This document shows, piece by piece, positions 58,770-64,000 of a DNA stretch of 64,000 nucleotides; positions within the stretch are counted from its first letter, which is position 1; the number at the start of each line of letters is the position of its first letter. Where the stretch lies: NCBI RefSeq assembly GCF_958298935.1, contig NC_084939.1:22743501-22807500 (forward strand), written 5' to 3'. The stretch comes from Phragmites australis (taxonomy: Eukaryota > Streptophyta > Magnoliopsida > Poales > Poaceae). The notes under the pieces were generated by a model. That model was not told the DNA's origin. It did no database searches and saw only the letters and a list, made by a program, of their open reading frames with translations. Made by a program: the position numbers and the translations under genes.

Positions 58770-58995
58770 GAGACGCTACAGTATGGACGTTTACAAACTA
58801 AAACCGTTTGTACTAGAGTAGTATATACGGTTCTAGTTTAGAACCGTCTATACTATTATTTTTATACAGACGATTTTAGTTTAGAACCGTCTATACTATA
58901 GACAGTAATAATACAGATGATTCTAAATTAGAATCGTCTGTATAAAGGAACAATACAGATGATTCCAAACTTGAACTGTCTGTACTGGAGCACTG
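58770..58995. mobile_element. Left end of a CACTA-like element
   Basis: After 'cgctacagtatgg' there are five copies of 'gtttagaaccgtctatact' or its inverse, with 'tacagacgatt' spacers; this is the layout of CACTA subterminal repeats. The same motif returns at 62615-62675. The 3.3-kb LTR element at 59162-62457 lies between them. Confidence 0.55.
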
Positions 58996-59161
58996 GCCCC
59001 GGCCCCCTGCCGTGCGCAAATGCTGCCGCATAAGCAACGGTGGTATGATGGCGTATGTACGTGGCATATTGTTTCTTTCGCTGTGCTGCTGCGTGCTGAC
59101 TGTAACATGATCAAGCATAGCACCCACGGCTGCCTTTGCGTCAAGAATCACTAACATAATC

Positions 59162-59549
59162 TGTTAGGAAATTAGCCATCAGCGGAAGTAACGGATGGGT
59201 CTACCGAGATGATGCACACGATCATAGACGACACCAGAAGCACGATATTTGTTAACGAGGTTCAGCCGAAGCCTACATCCCCGAGGTATGACTACGGGCG
59301 CTCCTCCCCAACTAGCAACACCGGTCGCTTCCCGGGGTTCCCGCAGACTTGCTGCCCCCTGCGAACCTGTCGCTATGCTGTCATGATTACAAACAGCGGC
59401 CATCCTCTCATATTTATAAGGAGGCATGGATACAGGAGTCCTACCAGGATTCCACTAGAGTCCTACTAGGGTTCCACCATGTACCGCTAATACAACTTTA
59501 AGTTCTATACATAATCAACTACGTACAATTATTCAACACATATCCAACA
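59162..59549 (-). repeat. 3' LTR, 388 bp
   Basis: Begins TGTTAGGAAATTAGCC and ends ATATCCAACA. Nearly the same as 62072-62457, with scattered substitutions and one indel. Confidence 0.9.
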
Positions 59550-62056
59550 AACTCCACCTTGGCGACTAATTTTCCATCTTGAAGCCATCATGCGTGAACC
59601 TCCATGTACACCGGACTTGAGTTGTCGCCTTTGCCGCTCAACGAGAGTTGCCCAATGAGCTTTACTTAGACTCACCGCCTTTCAGAGACTCTGCTATCCC
59701 TGCAACTTCAGACTCCATGACTCCACCTGCAACTGAGCACCTTTCTCTTCTATCAACACAGTCTCCTTGAGCGGAATCCGATTCCTCTTTAGCCTTGACA
59801 CATGCTTGACTCCCTGAAGCACACAGCTTCATTATAGATCTTGATTTTGATAGTACCTTACTCCAACAGCACAGTAGCCCGCATCGTCACATAAGTAGAT
59901 ACAACCAAAATCGCTAGATTTCATGAAGAAAACCGCTCCATGTTCGGTGTCACATGGAAAAACAAACTGAATCCAACATCCATGCTCACAATTGACTGCT
60001 TCTTGATATTGAGAACTTCACTGTTGCTTTCTGAGTCACAATAGAAATTGCCACACAAGCATTACTCTTTCACCTGACTGTTTAGGTTACGATTCTCCGA
60101 CGTCTTACACCGTAGCCTCCTGCAGTCCCAGACCAACCAGATTACTCCAGTTGCAAGTAAAGATCTCCATAATCTCTACTTCCTTCCAATTCAGCCCTTG
60201 AAGCTTCTTCACGCCCATCGATCCACACTTCAGAAATCTTGTGGCCACAATTCGAATCGATCCGCACCCTTACTGATTTGGAAGAGCGCTAGCCCTCTCC
60301 AATGCAAACCTGCATCTTGAGCTCGCACCACGTATTACCACGCCACAGAGAATAACCACCACCGGCCCTCACGCTCCTATGGTGTTGTTGCCAGTCTCTT
60401 CATCTCTGCCACTGCGGTATGACTGGCCTGTTGCCGCTAGCCTATCCGCCCTGCACCACGGTATGTTCACCCTCCAAGTGAATTGTCCGCCAGCCTTCCT
60501 TGGACTGTCTGCCATGTGCTCGAAAACTATCCGGCTACCATTGTCGAACTCTCATCAGTCGTCATACGCATCACGACCAAAACACCATCGACATCTCATG
60601 CTCATCACCGAGAATCGCAACACCGGCCTGAGGTCTGGCCAACCGATCGCCTGCCTCTCCTCCTTCGCCTGTTGCAATATTCATCAGCGTCTCTGTGACA
60701 TCATGTCATTCTCTAGCACCTGCGCTCCTCGTGTCTGCGACCTTTTGTCACACTCCAACACTCACGCATCCAGTGCACGTCCGTACGACACACCTTACCA
60801 CATGTACGCCGATCCATTCGACGTCTAACCGAAGCATCGGTCTCACCTTGCCGAACCAGACTATTCGCCTCATGAATTGTCTACCGGGTTCATCACTAAA
60901 CCTGTCTGTCGTCATCGAACTGCCCAAAGCGAACCCACCAGTTCGCGCGTGTCGTCTGTTGAGCCACCAGAATCACACGCCACTACATGCCCATGCAAAA
61001 CCGAGCGCTACAGGCCTAGCACCCTTCGCACGGCTGCCTAGCGCTTGAGCCGCTCCTGGACTCCACGCGCAACAGCCGGCCTGCCATGCATGCCTGTACA
61101 CATGGCCGAAGCACATGCCATGCACATCCTGATCAAGTCCCACTCCATCGCGCCTGCTCGACTGATTCCGATCCGGACTCCAATCGCATCACGTTAGCTT
61201 GCTCCTCACAGTCGGTACCAAAAGCAGGCAGTCCTCCTGTCCAACCAGGCCATCCACGCCGACCAACTCTGTTGTATCGAATTGATTTCTTATTAGCCAG
61301 CAATCCAATTCGAACAGCACCGACCGACCAATCACATCCATCTGCATGCAGCCACAGTTGGCCCACATTTGACCGAACTGATCTGGACACCAAAAAGATA
61401 TCAGACTCCTGACTGCCCAAACTGACTGATCCTGCAAGCCACGTGACCAATCCGCATGGGCCTTCCAGCCTTCACACTGAACGACTCTCCAGCTTGTCGA
61501 CCAGCCGACCGCATGCAGACACCTTGATCCGAACCGCCGCCTAACTCTTGCACGCGGTGCGAACTCCGCCAGAGCCCTACAGCGACGCGTATCTGTCACG
61601 AATCCTCCTCGCACCAGCACGTCTCCAGGCCTACGCACCTCGCGTCTAGTGCAACTCGCCGACGTAACTGAATAGGACACTGACTCTCACCAGCACGTCT
61701 CCGTTTGCGCACACCAAGCTGCCCGCACGCTCCCTCAGCGACATGCCGTGCTCCCATGCAGCTCAACCGCATGCTTCACATGTGTGCCGCATGCCCGGAC
61801 CTCTTGCGTGTCTCGGCCACAACCGCCGATTTTCTTGCTCGACCACGGCCTCTTCCGATGACAATTCCACCGACGCTCGCGTGGACTCACCGCGGCCATA
61901 GGCGCCTTGCCTGCACATATCGGCCGCCACCATATTGCTCCACCTTGCACTGTATCTTCCTGCACTGCCTGTGCGTTCCACGACGTCTTGTAGAAGCATA
62001 GTCCTCACACCTCTGCGTGATCTTCCACGCAACGTCTCTAGATCCAATTCAACCAT

Positions 62057-62069
62057 GGCTCTGGTACCA
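62057..62069 (-). other. Primer binding site for initiator tRNA-Met
   Basis: The minus strand reads TGGTACCAGAGCC, one change from TGGTATCAGAGCC, two bases inside the 5' LTR. It fixes the element's orientation as minus. Confidence 0.85.
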
Positions 62070-62071
62070 CT

Positions 62072-62457
62072 TGTTAGGAAATTAGCCATCAGCGGAAGTA
62101 ACAAATGGATCTACCAAGATGATGCACATGATCACAAATGACACCGAGGCACGATATTTGTTAACGAGGTTCAGCCGAAGCCTACATCCCCAGGGCATGA
62201 CTACGGGCGCTCCTCCCCAACTAGCAACACCAGTCGTTTCCCAGGGTTCCCGCAGACTTGCTGCCCCTTGCAAACCTATCGCTATGTCATCATGATTACA
62301 AATAGTAGCCCTCCTCTCATATTTATAAAGAGACCTGGATACAGGAGTCGTACTAGGATTCCACTAGAGTCCTACTAGGAATCCACCATAAACCGCTAAT
62401 ATAACTTTAAGTCCTATACATAATCAACTCCGTACAATTATTCGACACATATCCACA
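62072..62457 (-). repeat. 5' LTR, 386 bp
   Basis: Same ends as the partner (ATATCCACA at the right). Adjacent to the primer binding site. Confidence 0.9.
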
Positions 62458-62462
62458 TAATC

Positions 62463-63110
62463 TTTTCCTACACTTTGCGTGTCGCGACAGTGGATGGATC
62501 GAGTGGACGAGTCCTCCAGCCACTCTGCCTTCGCTCGCTCTGTGCTTGTACGATGCCTCACGCATGCGAATGGCCAGACGGGACGCTACGTGATCCCACG
62601 CTCATCTGTAAAAAAGATTAGTACAGACGATTCTAAACTAGAACCGTTAGTAATATTAGTATAGACGTGTTCCACTTGTTTTGAGTGTATCTCTTATATA
62701 GATTATTTTTATATAATGATCTGCAATGAGCGACATGTGAGACGGTAATGAAGGTTCAAGTGAATCAAAGGTTGCGGGTTCGACTCTTAGAAAAAGCACT
62801 CATAGTATTTCATATGAAAAATTGTGTGACTTGCGACATGAAAAAAGGAAGCTGGTGTGGGTTGGAAAAATATTTTTTAGATTTTTTTAGCTTCAAAAAA
62901 CTTAGTACCAAACTGATTAGGAGTCGATGCAATATAAAGAGTACATGGCTGATCTGTATGGAACCGAATCAGATAGATGCCAAATATATCTCTAATAAAT
63001 AGGAAGGGATCGCTCCTGAGGATAGAAACTAATCTCCACTGATTGCTGTGTCATTTGACTTGGGCATCCAAGCCATGCAAGTACCTGTGCATGGATTATG
63101 CTCAGCTAAC
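62463..63110. other. Right part of the CACTA-like element, then copia LTR sequence
   Basis: 62615-62675 repeats 'tacagacgattctaaactag' and inverted partners. 62738-62800 has a B-box-like GGTTCGACTCT, a weak tRNA-like trace. From 63111 downwards on the minus strand lies the LTR of the copia element; its far end was not found. Confidence 0.4.
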
Positions 63111-63112
63111 AA

Positions 63113-63128
63113 CCCCTCCCCCCACCCC
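63113..63128 (-). other. Polypurine tract of the copia element
   Basis: The minus strand reads GGGGTGGGGGGAGGGG. It is followed by T and then TGTTAGCTGAG, the start of the 3' LTR at 63111. Confidence 0.7.
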
Positions 63129-64000
63129 ACAGTTGGAACGGGAGCAGAGCGAACGTTCAAGATAGAGCAAAACTCTTTAAAGATGGCTGTAGGAAGTTCT
63201 TTAGTGAAGACGTTAGTGAACTACGAGTGCCTCGATACGTGCAGTACACATACTTCACTGAGGGCAACGCGCTCCCAAACAAAGTGAAGATCAATCTCGA
63301 TGTGCTTTGTCCATTGATGTTGGATAAGATTGGCCGAGAGATAGACAACACTTATGTTATCACAGAAGACAACAGTGGCATGACGAAGTGGTCGGTGAAG
63401 CTCGGCGAGTAGTTGACGTAGCTAGTAGGACTCAATAACAGTATTGGCGATTGCCCGGTACTCCGCTTCAGCGCTGGAGAGAGAGATCGTTTATTGTCGC
63501 TTGGAGGAACATAAGATGAGGTTGTCACCGAGGAAGACGGGATAGCCTGAAGTCGACTTTCGAGTGTTGGGGCAACTGGCCTAGTCGGCATCGGTGTAGG
63601 CAGTCAAGGATGTCGACGACGTCCGATGAAGCTGCAACCCATGGTCAATGGTGCCCTTCAGGTAGCAAAGAATATGCTTGAGAAGGTTGGAGTGCAGCTC
63701 ATGCAGGTTGTGCATGTGAAGGAAAGTCTGCTGCACAGTGTAAACGATATTCGGATGTGTGAATGTCAAGTACTGGAGCACGCCGACGATGCTCCTGTAA
63801 TCGAGATATTCGCGCTGGTCTCGATCGGGGTGCTACAAGGATTGCAGTTGGTCATCCCGACACGAGCGAGAATGTCCTCAATATACTGGCGCTGCGAGAG
63901 AGAAAAGCCAGAGGTGGTACGCTACACAGAGACGCTAAGGAAGAAGTGCAGGTGGCCTAGGTCCTTTAGAGTGAACTCACGGTGAAGCGAGTTGATCACT
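63129..64000 (-). pseudogene. Copia polyprotein, RT end and RNase H, frameshifted, runs off the window
   Basis: Minus strand, from the window edge: FTLKDLGHLHFFL, a stop, GFSLSQRQYIEDILARVGM (end of the RVT_2 domain). Next is LQYLTFTHPNIVYTVQQTFL with MHNLHELHSNLLKHILCYLK and GTIDHGLQLHRTSSTSLTAY, ending TDAD (63781-63585). After a shift come the RNase H pieces around SDNKRSLSPALKRSTGQ and FTDHFVMP (63591-63352), the 'NVSAVYLSTNPVQHQRT'-type stretch and the C-terminus before the polypurine tract (63351-63140). These are in Ty1-copia order. At least two frameshifts and a stop make it inactive. The catalytic YVDD would lie outside the window. Confidence 0.85.

Larger units (their letters stand above)
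59162..62457 (-). mobile_element. Non-autonomous LTR retrotransposon, about 3.3 kb, TSD TAATC
   Basis: TAATC at 59157-59161 and 62458-62462. LTRs at 59162-59549 and 62072-62457. The internal 2522 bp encode no gag, protease, integrase or RT that I can recognise on either strand. The frames are a patchwork of His/Pro/Ser-rich or Arg/Gly-rich ORFs under 165 codons. A purine-rich AAGGTGGAGTT lies next to the left LTR on the minus strand as a possible polypurine tract. The long non-coding interior makes it LARD-like; it must rely on proteins from another element. Confidence 0.88.

Noticed and set aside
61086..61680. ORFs of 108 and 163 codons on opposite strands
   Set aside because: No retroviral or host motif; the C-rich interior of the non-autonomous LTR element gives long random frames.

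Overview
The window is nuclear DNA of a flowering plant, almost certainly a grass. The one clearly intact multi-exon gene is extremely GC-rich with GC-ending codons, as is usual for grass genes. The gene-poor remainder is packed with grass-type repeats: CACTA elements whose ends carry 'cagtgccggttc' or 'gacgggtcac' subterminal repeats, Stowaway, Tourist and hAT-like MITEs, copia LTR elements primed by initiator tRNA-Met, and L1-type LINE remnants. I cannot name the species.

Layout. 1-2282: end of an LTR element that begins before the window (polypurine tract plus 3' LTR). 2.6-3.4 kb: two Stowaway MITEs. 4.1-7.2 kb: a promoter-like, probably LTR-derived block. 8.6-13.0 kb: a degenerate En/Spm (CACTA) element with a broken transposase gene. 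13-17 kb: low-complexity DNA and an LTR fragment split by a 951-bp CACTA element. 20.9-22.2 kb: a 1.34-kb CACTA element carrying a tRNA-like sequence. 22.6-26.6 kb: a CACTA element carrying an acidic-tail ORF and split by a copia-like LTR element; the target duplications of both are readable. 27.5-34.1 kb: an old, diverged direct duplication interrupted by MITEs and by a CACTA element with two large hairpins. 35.2-38.9 kb: the intact gene, a half-size ABCG transporter most like the ABCG25 abscisic-acid exporter. 39-51.4 kb: repeats, two LINE remnants and a cluster of captured exons (B-type CDK, RBOH NADPH oxidase). 52.0-53.8 kb: a solo LTR. 56.3-56.9 kb: a single-exon DUF688-type gene on the minus strand. 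57-63 kb: local duplications, a fold-back element, and a 3.3-kb non-autonomous LTR element nested in CACTA-like DNA. 63.1-64 kb: the 3' end of a copia polyprotein running out of the window.

Only the ABCG gene and the DUF688-type gene look functional. The DNA just upstream of the ABCG gene contains G-box/ABRE-like motifs, which would fit ABA control of an ABA exporter. Everything else is best read as layered transposon insertions with some captured or decayed gene pieces. Transposon ends were read directly. Family names rest on recognised protein or terminal motifs; no alignment or database search was run.
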